A stretch of DNA of 64,000 bases from Terramyces sp. JEL0728 (lineage: Eukaryota; Chytridiomycota; Chytridiomycetes; Rhizophydiales; Terramycetaceae). The position numbers and the translations under genes are program-made. Location: assembly GCA_027603945.1 (NCBI GenBank), contig JADIIU010000010.1:1-64000 (forward strand). Reading direction: 5' to 3'. Under the pieces are notes generated by a model. That model saw only the letters and a list, made by a program, of their open reading frames with translations. It was not told the DNA's origin and did not search any database. Position 1 is the stretch's first letter. Every line of letters starts with the position of its first letter. Positions 19,554 through 31,478 of the stretch are shown here, piece after piece.

Positions 19554-22500
19554 ATGACACTTGCACCACCAGTAGCAAAAAAGGTTCCTTATTCTCATGT
19601 CTACCATGGCAACGAATATCCAGACGAATATCACTGGCTCAAAGATCAAAATCCAAAAGAAAAAAAACCTGAAATTATGGACTATGTTAATGTAGATATT
19701 TGTTAATCCAAGGCTGAAAATGAATACACCAAGCAATACAAGCAAAACTATAACGCCCTTTCAGAAACAATCTATCAGGAAATTATTTCTAGAATCAAGG
19801 AAGATGATTCCCAAGTCCCAATCTTCAAGGCGCCTTACTACTATTATTCAAGAACAGAAAAGGGGAAAAATTACCCAATCAGATGCCGTAAGAAGGACTC
19901 GTTGGATAGCCCTGAAGAAGTGCTTTTGGACTTGAACGAACGGACTGAAGATTTCATTTCATTGTGGTCATACACAACATCACCTGATCACAAGGTAGAT
20001 TTTAATTAACAAGACCCTTGCATATGCTCTTGATTTCGATGGCAGTGAATACTATACAATCTATTTCAAGGACCTTGAAACCGGCAAGGTTTTGGATGAT
20101 AAAATTGAAAAAACCGGAGGCATGGTTGAATGGTTCAACGACAACAAATCAGTTGCATACAACATGACCGACAAAACCCACCGTAGTTATCAAGTGTATA
20201 CCTTTACCCTTGGCACCTCAGGGCATAAAAAGATTTTTGAAGAACTAAACCCAATCTATGCAGTAGCTTCTTCCAAATCTGAATCAAAGAAATATATTTT
20301 CATCGAGTCTATGGGATCTGAAGAATCGGAGCATTACTATATCGATGCTAGTTCTCCTGACTGTGGTACTTTAAGCTTACCGTAGAATTGAAATTGTTTA
20401 GACCAAGAGAATTGAGACACCAGTATGAAATTTCCCACCAAGGAAATCACTTTATCGTTATATCAAATGGGGCAGGAAAGTTCCTGAACAGAAGAATTTG
20501 CTACACTCCTACAGATGCAACTGATATTGAACACTGGAAAGAAATTATTCCATATGATCCCCTTGTTAATATTGAATATGTGTCCACTTTCAAAGACTAC
20601 TTGCTTGTCAATGAACGCGCAAATGCCCAGTGCAAGTTTAGAGTATTTGAAGCCATCCCTGAAGCGCCATTCTATAAACGTAATTCTACTTGACTGTTAG
20701 ATTCTCATTATATCGAAACTAAAGATGCATTGTATGAAATGTCTCCAGCCCACACCTTCTATGAAGAAAATATCTTGCGCTACCAATACGCGACTCCGCT
20801 GACTTCGCCTGCCACGATCGATTATGATTTGCAGACCAAGTTGGCAACATTGAAGAAACAAAATGAAATCCCAGTCGATGCTTCCAAGTATACAATGAAG
20901 TTGGTATATGCCAAGATCCCTGACGAACATGTGTCCCTCGCTCCATTTGATACTCCTGTTCCAGACTCTATCCCAATCTCCATTATCTACAAAACCGATG
21001 CATTTAAAGCAGATGGATCCAACCCTGCATTGTGCTACGCTTATGGGTCTTATGGTATTTCTATGGACCCCTACTATTCTCCACTCCGTATTAGTTATTT
21101 GGATAGAGGATATGTTTACGCAATGGCTCACATCCGTGGAGGAGGCGATTGTGGAAAAGGTTGGTACGAAACCGGCAAGTTCAAGACTAAAATCAACACC
21201 TTTAGAGATTTTATTACTTCATGCAAATGGCTAATCTCAAACAACTACACCTCTTCTGATAGATTAGCTATTCAAGGCGGGTCTGCCGGAGGTCTCTTGA
21301 TGGGTGCAGTATTGAATATGGAACCTTCATTATTTGCTGTCGCCTGTGCTCAAGTACCATTTGTTGATGTTATCAATACTATGATGGATGACACTATTCC
21401 GTTAACCACCATGGAATACAAAGAATGGGGCAACCCTAACGATAAGGAATACTTTGATTATATGATCTCATATTCGCCTTACGACAATATCCCAGCTGGG
21501 AAAAAGGTAGGTTGATATTAATGCAGTTCCCACATTTATTGATTGAATCTGGTTTGTTTGATCCTCGCGTTGCTTACTGGGAACCTGCAAAATGGATTGC
21601 AAAGTTGCGCGCACTTGGATCTGACGGAGGTGAAAAAGATCTCCACAAAAGCACCATTTTGATGGACTGCAAAGTTTCTGGACATGGCGGTGCGTCTGGG
21701 AGATACGGAAGATACAAGGAAGCAGCCGAAACCACCGCATTTATACTCTATCAGATTGACATGTCAATTAAAACTGCAACTGCGAAAGCTGTAGAACTTG
21801 CAAAAAAGGAACTGCCTATCGACATTGCAAACTTTGATTTTTCAGTGTCGCCTGCTCAATCATTCTACAGATACGTCAATGGCGGCTGGCTGATCAAAAA
21901 CAAAATCCCTGCAGAATACTCGACTTGGAATACTTTCCGTATTTTGGACGAAGTCAGCAAAGACAGCCTCAAAGTCATTTTCGATGACTTGTTAAAGCTA
22001 GACACTGGCTCCTCTTTGCTGGCTGAATTCTATGCGTCTGCAATCAACGAAGACGCAGTTGAAAAGGACAAACTGTCTCCGATTGCTGAAGACTTGAAGG
22101 CTATCGACCGTATTGAAAATTCAGATCAATACTTTGAACTGACTGCAAAGCTTGCCAGCGAATACATGGGCAAATGTTTTTGGTATTACTATGTTGGAGC
22201 TGACGACAAAAATTCTTCTATGAATACCTTGATGATGGGACAGAGCGGTCTTGGCTTACCAAACAGAGATTACTATTTGGAGGAAAGCAAGGCAGACAAA
22301 GTTGCAAAATACAAAGAATATCTAAACAAGATCCAAAACATCTTGGGGCTATCAGACAAAGAGTCAACAAAAAATACTGAAGCTATCTATGCCCTTGAAA
22401 AGAAAATCGCAGAGATTTCCCTTCCAAACGACCAACTTCGAGATCCTGTCAAAACTTACAACAAAAGATCGATCAGCGAATTAAAAACAATTGCTCCTTC

Positions 22501-23776
22501 AGTAAACTGGGATGCTTACTTTACTAATCTCGGAATCGAAAACGTCACAGATATAGTGTTGCACAATATTGAATACTTTGAAAAGCTTTCTGTGATCTTG
22601 ACAGAAACCCCATTGGCGACCCTGAAAAATTACCTAAAAGTTCATTTCGTATCCTCAGCGGCCTCTCTTTTGCACCAGGAATTAGTTCAAACCGAGTTTG
22701 ATTTCAAATCAAAAGCTCTCCAGGGTGTCAAGGAAATATTGCCGAGATGGAAGAGGGCCACCGAATGGTCAAACATGCTACAAGATTTGCTCAGCGAAAT
22801 TTATATTTCCAAACACTTTTCAAAGGAATCCAAGGAAGCAGCTGCAGAAATGGTTCAATATATTATCAAAGCATTTGGTAACAGAATCGAAGAAATCGAT
22901 TGGATGGCACCAGAAACAAAAGAAAAAGCCCGATTGAAGCTGTCAACTTTCCGAGTTAAAATTGGCTATCCAGACAAATGGAGAGACTACTCACCGCTGA
23001 AAGGGAAAATCTCCAGAACAAATCCAATCTTGAAGAATTACAGAGAAGTTGCTAAATTCAACGTTCAGTATGAAAATAGCTACTACAACAACCCTGTGGA
23101 CAGAGAAAAGTGGTTCATGCCTCCTTATATGGTCAATGCTTACTATAATCCACCAGGAAACGAAATTGTTTTCCCTGCTGCCATCTTGCAGCCTCCATTC
23201 TTTTATCCCCCTTCTGAAAAATATCCATTGGGTCAGCCGGCATTAAACTTTGGGTCAATAGGAGGGATCATCTCACATGAAATCTCCCATGGTTACGACG
23301 ACCAAGGCGCAAAGTATGACCACGAAGGAAACCTGGTCAATTGGTGGAGTCCTGACGATTCTGCAAACTTTGAAGCACGAACAAAGTTGATTGTTGATCA
23401 GTTCAACGAGTACACTTTCTTTGGGGAGAAACTTAATGGAAAACTCACTGCCGGTGAAAATATTGCTGACCTGGGTGGTATTTCTGTTTCGTACAAAGCC
23501 TTCCAAGGCTATATTGCAGCACATGGAGATAAGGTCAAGCCTTACACTTCCAAATTTACTCGTGAACAAGAATTCTTTATTTCATGGGCACAAGGCTGGA
23601 GAAACCTCATTACAAAAGACGCTGCATTAATGCGTATTGTGAACGATCCGCACGCGCCAGGAGAACATCGTGCAGATGGTCCCCTCTCCAACTTTACAGA
23701 GTTCCACAAAGCATTTGGCGTGAAGAAGGGCGATCGTATGTTTAGAGAACTTGAAAAGCAAGTGTCTATTTGGTAA
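19554..23776 (+). CDS. Fusion of oligopeptidase B (S9A) and neprilysin/PepO-type M13 metallopeptidase
   Basis: Introns 19692-19712, 19995-20013, 20366-20385, 20680-20700 and 21507-21526 give 1373 residues. Residues 1-700 are a complete S9A oligopeptidase: PDEYHWLKD near the start, a propeller, catalytic serine in QGGSAGGLL near 548, aspartate in SGLFDPRV near 635, histidine in SGHGGASGRYG near 675. With no stop or intron the frame runs on, at about residue 702, into a complete M13 peptidase (671 residues): FYRYVNGGWL, NAYYNPPGNEIVFPA, zinc motif HEISH near 1207, ENIADLGG near 1267, and PHAPGEHRADGP. No signal peptide or membrane anchor is seen, unlike neprilysin. Both halves cleave peptides, S9A after basic residues and M13 before hydrophobic ones. 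Two separate proteins from overlapping transcripts cannot be excluded: a methionine stands at the junction (21761). Confidence 0.9.
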
Positions 23777-23878
23777 TTCCTAATAAATTGATTTTCTGCG
23801 CATTTTTTGGCTTCTTAGGCGGAGCGGTGCATTTTTGGGGCTGAAAACTATAACTTGGCGAAAATCTGGAATCCGAAA

Positions 23879-24193
23879 ATGAAATACTTGATTGCTCTCC
23901 TAATCACTTTGGTTGCTTCCGCACCGAACCATAATTCACATTACCAATACGCTGAATACGACGATGATCAGTACTACGACAACTACAGACCACAGCAACA
24001 GAACAAAGCAGCTTACCAACCAGAGTTTAGTTATGAACAAGAGTACAACGAAAAATCTCAATACAAGCAGCACTCAAGTTACAATCAGTATGATGATGAA
24101 GATGATAACCAATCAAGCTCATTTGGATTCGAAAAACTTGCATCAGACCAAACTTTCCCCATCCTTGCTCGGCCATCTTTTCTAAATCAATAA
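23879..24193 (+). CDS. Small secreted Tyr/Gln/Asp-rich protein
   Basis: 104 residues. Signal peptide MKYLIALLITLVASA, then low-complexity sequence rich in Tyr, Gln, Asn and Asp (YQYAEYDDDQYYDNYRP). The segment after the signal peptide resembles the spacers of the SOD and the exordium-like protein nearby. Near the end, SFGFEKLASDQTFPIL is more ordered. Function unknown; a wall or matrix protein is plausible. The stop codon is part of AATAAA. Confidence 0.7.
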   Translation: MKYLIALLITLVASAPNHNSHYQYAEYDDDQYYDNYRPQQQNKAAYQPEFSYEQEYNEKSQYKQHSSYNQYDDEDDNQSSSFGFEKLASDQTFPILARPSFLNQ

Positions 24194-24228
24194 ATCGTAA
24201 TGCTTCTACTGTAATTTATTCTGTACAA

Positions 24229-26295
24229 TTAGTCTATACAAATAACTTCAATCTGTTTTTGTTTTTTGATGTCAACTGGCTTCTTTTCTTTCCAAGTAGC
24301 ATCAGGAGCGATTGTAATTCCTTCGCATTCTTCATCAGTTTTTTGCAACACTTCATACATATATCCATCCACAAATAGATCATAGTGTTGAACATTAATA
24401 TAACAGATCGGGCACTCCCACTTTGGGGTTGTTCTGTTGATTGCAAAGTAAGATGAAGCGTCAAAGCACTGGGTGTGCTTGCACTTGTGTGATCTGACAG
24501 GAACTTTGAGCTTCATCCGCGTGAAAGGATCTTTAATGGAAATAATCTCATTTACGGTTTCAATTTCGTGGTCTTTCTTGCTATTTTTCATTTCTGGATT
24601 AAAAAGGTGTACCGTTTAGAATAGCATCTTTGTGGAGGTACGAAGAGCTAAGCAGATTATATGCAAGGTCCAAATCAGGAATAAGCTTCACAATGACTAG
24701 AAAGAATACGACATTCTAGGTAAACATGAAATTACCTTCTTGGAATTGAAAAACTCGATGTCTACATTATTATTTCCACCATAATCAATCAATTGCGTTA
24801 GGTCCAGCGGAGTTGGGTATTCTGATTGCAATTCTATGCTCTTGCCATTTACTTTGAAGGTAATAATTTCGGGGTATTCCAATTTTACCGCAGTGCCAAT
24901 ATTTTCTGTTAAATAGCCTGTAAGCAGGTATAGTTTATATAATTTGAGGCCGCTATGAACATCAACCAACTCAAGCACATCTGAATCTGCACGCGACAAC
25001 TGAAATCTAATAGATCCAAGATTGTGAAGGAGATGCTTGGAAATCACTTTGACTTCTTTGTAGAATATCGAAGGTTGAAACTTATTGGGAATAAACTTTT
25101 GGAACGTTGAAATAGTTGTGTTTGAAAATTTTGAAGTAAAGAGATTCTTTGTGTAAATATCTGAAAATAGCTCGTTGTTTCCCCGGTTGAATATTCGATA
25201 GTTGGTTTGGTTGGTGATAGGAGGGGGATTGTGAAGTGCCGACATTGAAACATTACTGGTTACACTTGGAGTGTTGTCAAACTCTCTGCCATTCCTTGTG
25301 TGCTGATGAAGACTCGAACTTTGCGCTGAATGATTGCTGATTAAAACTGGATTGCTTTCACGTGGTAGACTAAGTAGCGGACCAGTACTAGTTCTTTGAA
25401 ACCACTGGTCGATTTGTGTTTGTCGTTTTCGTTTTCTTGAATTTTCTACCGCTGTGCTTGGAACAGGCAACTCATCAATCGATCTGGTTTGAGGTTGTCC
25501 AGCACCAAACATTCCAGAACATAACTGACTAACTTGAGATACACTGGTTTGATTTGGAATAGGGAAATTTACCGGTTCTCCGCCTCTTCTCCAGGGAGTA
25601 TTTGAAAATACGACACCAAAAAGGTCGTCATGATTTGAGCGACTTTGAATAGGATTCGGTTGTCTAGGAGATGCATTTAGACGATTCGCTTCCAAAGGAG
25701 CGTGCAGTATTGGAGTTGCATCATCGGTTGCTGCGTCAATCGGGGGTAAAGTGATTCGATTGCGATTTCTAATGTCCGGCTCGGCGTTGACGAAAATCTG
25801 CGAGGAAATTACGTTTGGTATAAGTCCTGTCTCTTCTAACGAACTGTGAGTATTATCGAGTGGCATTTCATTCGTCAATGATATCGGTGTTGGCAGATCA
25901 TTCGTGCTTTTACTTCTAATAGAGTCAATCCAATTCAATATATTACGGTCCAAGTCGGTTGATTTGGGACTGAGTTGAGTAGCACTCGCAGAATGCTCCT
26001 GAAGGTAATTATTGGGATACTTGGCTTTGAATAGAGGGTCAGTATTTCGCTGAATTGCGCTAATATATGGACTGCTATGATTGACTACTTCCTTGTTTGA
26101 GGAATTCCGTTGGAAATTATTGTATTTGAATAGTGTCTGGTATATTAATGGCAACTCCACAAAGGAAGACAGTTGGAGTATCGCCTCTATTAAATCCAAT
26201 CTGGACTTGTTCATTAACCCTATTCCAAACTGTAAAGCGGCCATCTGCAGCACCCGTATAGGTGTGCTGTGCAAAACCTCTTTCAACTCCTGCAT
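24229..26295 (-). CDS. SUMO E3 ligase, SIZ/PIAS family (copy 1)
   Basis: Introns 24716-24735 and 24594-24612 give 675 residues. A SAP-like helix pair lies at about 1-35 (LQFGIGLMNKSRLDLIEAIL). A long Ser/Asn-rich disordered region covers 45-370. A PINIT-like domain follows (SIRFQLSRADSDVLELVDV, AVKLEYPEIITFKVNG, VDIEFFNSKK). The SP-RING at about 575-620 shows the typical cysteines and histidine: HKCKHTQCFDASSYF and KWECPICYI. The extreme C-terminus IEVICID looks like a SUMO-interacting motif. These proteins promote SUMO transfer by Ubc9. Unusual order: the disordered region sits between SAP and PINIT, whereas it usually follows the SP-RING, as it does in the neighbouring copy 2. Confidence 0.88.
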
Positions 26296-26400
26296 TTCAC
26301 AATTTAAAAAATTTCAAACAAATTGTGCTACAGTAAACGCAACCAACTTTATTCTCACGATGAGCCATTGCTTCTCGGAACATTGCTTGAAAGGACAGAC

Positions 26401-28494
26401 CTAGAAAGACGTTTGGTTACTTGGAGGTGGAATATCAAGAACATCTCCGAGAGATAGTTGACTTGTTCCGCTTTCATTCTGTCTCACAGCAGCCGCTTTA
26501 TCTTGAACAAGTTTGAATATTGGATTAAAATTAGTAATATTTGCAGTAGAATTATCGGTTCTGACAGGAGTTAGCGGTTGGCTGATTGGGGTATTTGTAA
26601 AAGGTTGAGAATTGCCAATAGTAGGTGATAAACTAGGAGCGCTTGCTATTCCAGGATTAGTTGATAATGGTGTTGTTAGCCTATTTGGGCTCGTAGTTGG
26701 CACCGGTGTACCAGACATTGTATTTTTTGAAATTGTAAACACTGAGGGCAATCGAGTACGAGCAAAGTGGTCGGATTCTTGAGAAAGATTCCGTAGTGGA
26801 TCAAGATTTAACGGAAGCACAAGTGCGGAAGGCTGGTTGGGTATTGTACCATTTTCTGAAGGAGATATTGATGCACTACGGATGCCCAGCAAATCCTTCA
26901 TTGGTATATCTTCGTCAATGTATTCATCTTCACTAGGAGTAGGGTTAATATTTGGATTTGCAGGCCGGGCAGGAGTGAGCGTGACAGTAATTTGTTTGTT
27001 GCTATTGGTTTCAAGAAGCATTTCGTCAGTATCGTCAGAAATCGGCCTTGATATCCTTCTTTTTTCAACCGGATGTGCCGATTCCGCTACATCGTCATCA
27101 GAGTCGCTTATATTGATTATTTCAATCTCTTTGGTTGGAGTTTTGGTGAATTTTGGAGTACCAGCCATTTTCGGAGTGCCAGCCGCAAAGATTTCATCAT
27201 CAATATTTACAATATTACGAGAAGGCTTCTTTTCACTTGATTTAATCGTTGTAATATTCACCCCGGGCAATTCCCATGTTCCATCGGTGTTTATCGTTAC
27301 AGAATCAACGTCGCCGTTCGTTTTTTGTACAATTTCGTCCATGTATCCATCCACTATTAAATCGTTTGGGTCTATTACTTTATAGCAAACAGGACATTCC
27401 CAGGTCGGCACAGTTCTATTCAGGGAAAAGAACGTCGAGGCTTCAAAACATTGCTTGTGTTTACATTTCCTCGACCTTGATGGCACTGTCATTTTCACTC
27501 TGGTATAGGGATCCTTCAACGTGATGGTTTCAATTCCAGCGACAACATCATTTTCCATTTTCATCGTCGACCGGCCTGTATATTAAATAAATATTACGTT
27601 CTTTAAGAATAACGTCTTTTGAAACAAAGCAAGATTCCTTCAGCGCTCTTGCAATTTCAGAATCAGGAATCTCCTTGACCAACAAGACAAACAGTGCAAT
27701 TGCCTTGAATTAACAACAAATTACAGTTTTTGGATGGTAGCATACAAATGTTACCTCATTCAGCCCATTTTTTCTGATCATCGGCGTCAAATCTCCTGGT
27801 TTCTTTGAATTAGGCTTCTTGTAAGATCCAACAATCTTATCAGGAATATTCTTACCTGCACAGACTGGTTGTTAATTGAAAGACTTGCAGAATCTGAAAA
27901 TTCCAACTTGACTGGGATGTTTGGTGCATTTGGCGAATAACCAACACAACAAAATATTTTGTGCAAATTGAGTCCTGTAGCAATATCCTTGGTATCCAGC
28001 AGTTTTATATCATCTGGGTTCAGGTGAAATGTGCATCTACAGAGCGCTCGCTGACTTGTGGGAAATCGCTTTACTTCTATTGTCCGAACAACTCCAAAAA
28101 ACCTTGATTGTTCGAAAAAAAGGTCCGTTATAGGCAGTTGACTTGGCTGAATGTTGATTTTTGTAACTTTGTTTGTAGTAATATGCAAATTATGGGGTGT
28201 TGGAAGGCAATATGGGAGCGATCGAAGCTGTTCATTGTGCAAATAGTCACTACATTAAATGGGTCTTACTAGCATTGGGATACTTCTGCTACCAATTTCT
28301 CGTAGTTGCCAGTCGATTGTATTGCCCATTGTACTAGTCCTCCAATCAGTATTGCCTTGATTCCAATGTAGTTCAATCCAATCGCTCTGCATACTCTTAC
28401 TAGCTCTGTCTTTTTTAAATTCTTTACTTTCTTTTCGGCAAGCATTTTGATCTAATTTAATGGTTGTACTCACTCTCTCTGGTTGCAGGTCCAT
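26401..28494 (-). CDS. SUMO E3 ligase, SIZ/PIAS family (copy 2)
   Basis: Five introns (28452-28473, 28250-28269, 27836-27855, 27704-27724, 27576-27597) give 662 residues. SAP domain at about 15-50 (LKKTELVRVCRAIGLNYIG), PINIT domain at about 100-270 (FGVVRTIEVKRF, IPVKLEFSDSASLSIN), SP-RING at about 300-340 (SRKCKHKQCFEASTFF, WECPVCYKVI). Then a long Pro/Ser/Thr-rich tail with a SUMO-interacting motif followed by acidic residues (IEIINISDSDDDV). The order is the usual Siz/PIAS one. Adjacent to copy 1 in the same orientation, 105 nt apart, but strongly diverged from it, so the duplication is old. It probably modifies nuclear targets. Confidence 0.9.
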
Positions 28495-28677
28495 TTGATT
28501 ATTTTTTGCAAAGATTTTGAAAGTCAAAAATTTGAAACCTCAGTGGAATAGTTGGATTCGTTGATACTGGTATCTTGGATTCATTTGTTATAACCTTTAT
28601 TCAAAGTCTCCAAATTCTTTCTCCAAATTTGCCTCTGAAATGATATTATTTTTGGCACCAATTTATAGAAACAAAAT

Positions 28678-31149
28678 TTATTCAAATAATTGCGGTGAGA
28701 CTTCTTTGATTTTTGAAATTTCAGATTCGTTAACCAACTCCTTCACAGTGTGGCCCAATACTTCTTTTGCCATCAGCAAGACAGATCTTTCAATAACTTC
28801 AATTGGATTGCAGTTATCTTGAACAATTGTTTCCATCAAAGTCTTGTCAAAACACTGGGCCATTGCAATGACAACATGCATTTCGCAATCAGACAAAGAT
28901 AGCTCTCCAGAACGAGTTAAAGCATCAAGCAAATCAAGCGCTTGAGATCTCTCAGATTTCATGCTATCCGCAAACAAATTTTCTGATGCTGCAGTGCTAT
29001 GGAAGCCTTCCTTTCTGGTTCTTTTAATGTAATTTCCAACTTTGATGATAGTGGAGCGGATTGCTGAATCGGAAGTGTATTTTTCAAAGGCGGCATCAAG
29101 TTTCGTTGGAATTGCCTTGTAATCAGTCAAATCTTCCCAATTGTCTTGATTTTGCTGTGAATAGTTGCCTGTAGCACGTTGAGGTTGATCTGGATTAACT
29201 GATTTGGCAAGATTGGCACATTTCTTCATCACAGTACTAGCAACTGGTTCATTATCGAATAAACCAAACCCCATGTCCATATCTGATGATTCGTATCCAT
29301 CTTTTTGAATTTCTTCACACTTGATTCTTTCTTGTAGTTCTTTCATTTCCTTTTTCTTTTCTTCGTCAATCATATCTAGTAACACTTTGGCGGCATTTTT
29401 GACATAATTGATCTTGTCGAAAAGTGCTTTGTTAGAGTCTCCTTCGTATTTCAGCAAGTCAGATGGGATTTGGTGGTCAATAAACAGCTGCATCAAGTCT
29501 TGTGTGAGTTTGATTTCTTTGGTCAGCGATCCAGGAGGAAGATTCAATACATTTTCCAATTGCGGTTTGATTTGAACCAAACAAACAGAAAAGATTGTGG
29601 ATTCCAACTGCATCTTGCGGAATGCTTTGGCGAATCGCTGCTGTTCTGGGGAAAGAGAGGCAATTGCATCCTTGAATTCCTTGGCCGTAGGAATAGTTTC
29701 GAATAACAATGGAATCAATAAATCATCCTTGTTCTTGATGATTATGCCATGCTTGGCATCAAACAAGTCGTTTTCAACCACTGTTCCAACCAAGAGAATA
29801 AAGCTGGAGAATTGACGAGCCCTGGCAGAGATTTGGTAGGATGGAGTAGCTTCAGTGGAAAATTGGTACGAAATAAAGCCGTGGATGTGATGCGATCCTT
29901 CCAAAAGCACTTGGGTCGATGCAGTCAAGGCAATCTTTACGGGAGGAGGATCTTTGTAAAGCTTGGACATGGTAGTGATGATGGTCTTGTCGGTTGATTC
30001 AATGGAAATATTTCCTTCAGGAGTGTATCCTTGTCTTCGAACATCAATGGAAAAGCACTTTGGAGCAAAATCTTGCCTGAAGAGCTTGCGATTGTGGAAT
30101 GTCATGTACTCTGCCAAATCTTTGCCAGTGATTTCTTTTCCAATTGCAGCTACCAGTTGTTCTTGAATCAAGTTTTCAATATATCGCAAGGAGCGAATAT
30201 ATTCTGATGCAAGTCGGTATATATGAAAAGCATGTACGGTTAGAATACCGAAAGGAATAAGCTTTTCGTCTTTGAGCAGCGATTTGATTTTTTCTTTTGC
30301 AGTTTCAAGACTTTTGGTGTGGTTTTGTACATAAACTGTATTGTTGTCGTGCAATTCTTCTGGTTTATCAAATATTGGTGCCACGAAAGTAAATATCTCC
30401 AATTTGCTACGCAAAGTGTCTCCAGCTACATCCGAGATTGATGGAATAAGTTCAAATGCATGTTCACCACACTCTTCTCCCCAATCTGCCAATTCTACCA
30501 TCGTAGCTTCATAATTCTCAGACTGTTTGTTTCTGCAAGGAGTGAAGCATTTCTGGTCACTTCTGTTGATTTTGAAAAGCTTATCGGTGAACGGTGCTAG
30601 ATCAAATAACAGAGTAACGTCCACTTCGTAGAAATATGTATCATCTTTGCTTGGAGGTTCGTCAACGTTATTTTTTAGTTCGAATTGTTCGAAACGCTTA
30701 CTAAAAACGTCTGCAAAAGGGGTTTCTTCACCGCCATAAACCAAATAGACGTGAGCAGTGATATTCAAATCCCATATGTATTCTTCCACCACCGTTCCAA
30801 TTTCTGTATTACTAGCTTCGGTTCCTGTTGTGTGAGTTATCTCAACTGCAGATATCGTGCGTTTGTCCTTACGCTTGAATTTACAAGACTCTTCAAATTG
30901 GAATCGCAAAAGTATATTCTTTGACTTTTCAAACTCCAAATCTTTTGACAATCCGAGAGATTCCAGAGCAGTTTTGAATGCTCGAGTGGTATTGTTTGTA
31001 ATTGCTTCAGAAACTGTGAACTTGTCTGTATATTCATGATCCTGTTCTCCCAACAGCGTTACTGATTTACCTTTTTTCAAAACCAATTTCATTTGTTCAA
31101 CTGCATTTCCAAGTTTTTCCTTGATTTCCCAGCTGAGTTCGTGATGCAT
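28678..31149 (-). CDS. Uncharacterised large family protein, copy C (inverted)
   Basis: 823 residues, no intron. The N-terminal domain (1-320) is diverged in sequence from A and B while keeping the same frame of motifs (VEQMKLVLKKGKSVTLLG, VVEEYIWDLN). The core (about 29340-30180) is almost identical in nucleotide sequence to A and B. The linker is short and acidic (MDMGFGLFDNE), without the FG repeats of A. The last ~510 nt are nearly identical to copy A, while B is diverged there. It lies 12-15 kb away from A and B in opposite orientation, so sharing is by duplication plus later conversion, not by simple tandem origin. Function unknown. Confidence 0.85.
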   Translation of the reverse strand: MHHELSWEIKEKLGNAVEQMKLVLKKGKSVTLLGEQDHEYTDKFTVSEAITNNTTRAFKTALESLGLSKDLEFEKSKNILLRFQFEESCKFKRKDKRTISAVEITHTTGTEASNTEIGTVVEEYIWDLNITAHVYLVYGGEETPFADVFSKRFEQFELKNNVDEPPSKDDTYFYEVDVTLLFDLAPFTDKLFKINRSDQKCFTPCRNKQSENYEATMVELADWGEECGEHAFELIPSISDVAGDTLRSKLEIFTFVAPIFDKPEELHDNNTVYVQNHTKSLETAKEKIKSLLKDEKLIPFGILTVHAFHIYRLASEYIRSLRYIENLIQEQLVAAIGKEITGKDLAEYMTFHNRKLFRQDFAPKCFSIDVRRQGYTPEGNISIESTDKTIITTMSKLYKDPPPVKIALTASTQVLLEGSHHIHGFISYQFSTEATPSYQISARARQFSSFILLVGTVVENDLFDAKHGIIIKNKDDLLIPLLFETIPTAKEFKDAIASLSPEQQRFAKAFRKMQLESTIFSVCLVQIKPQLENVLNLPPGSLTKEIKLTQDLMQLFIDHQIPSDLLKYEGDSNKALFDKINYVKNAAKVLLDMIDEEKKKEMKELQERIKCEEIQKDGYESSDMDMGFGLFDNEPVASTVMKKCANLAKSVNPDQPQRATGNYSQQNQDNWEDLTDYKAIPTKLDAAFEKYTSDSAIRSTIIKVGNYIKRTRKEGFHSTAASENLFADSMKSERSQALDLLDALTRSGELSLSDCEMHVVIAMAQCFDKTLMETIVQDNCNPIEVIERSVLLMAKEVLGHTVKELVNESEISKIKEVSPQLFE

Positions 31150-31196
31150 TTTTGAAAAAGGTTAAACTTTTGGATGGGGTTTAACTACGCGATGAG

Positions 31197-31478
31197 TCAC
31201 AACAAAATGACACTGAAATTGAAATGATTATTATATTTCCACATCAATGTTTGCCCTTTTTGTCTCGTAACTACTACGACTGCCATTGGACAAATGGGAG
31301 TTTCTAATATTAGACGAACAGTTTGGCTTTTGAAATATGGTATTCTTGTTTCGGCCAAGGAGTGTAAACCAGAATTCCATGTTCGAAAGGAACTACCAAA
31401 ATTAACCACATTTCTTGTGGCTGATTCCCATTGTTTCAAGGGGTGAGAAAAAAACATCTGTATTGTAGCTGGACCCAT
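31197..31478 (-). CDS. Hypothetical small protein
   Basis: 93-codon open frame with an ATG and no intron, upstream of and on the same strand as copy C. Composition is protein-like (TRNVVNFGSSFRTWNSGLH, RLILETPICPMAVVVVTRQ) but I recognise no family, and the coding status is uncertain. Confidence 0.35.
   Translation of the reverse strand: MGPATIQMFFSHPLKQWESATRNVVNFGSSFRTWNSGLHSLAETRIPYFKSQTVRLILETPICPMAVVVVTRQKGQTLMWKYNNHFNFSVILL

Noticed and set aside
21761..23776. M13 peptidase as an independent gene
   Set aside because: No stop ends the upstream S9 frame and no promoter-sized gap exists; kept as an alternative but the single frame is the simplest reading.
26837..27385. 182-codon plus-strand frame
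   Set aside because: Antisense shadow of the low-complexity part of SUMO ligase copy 2.
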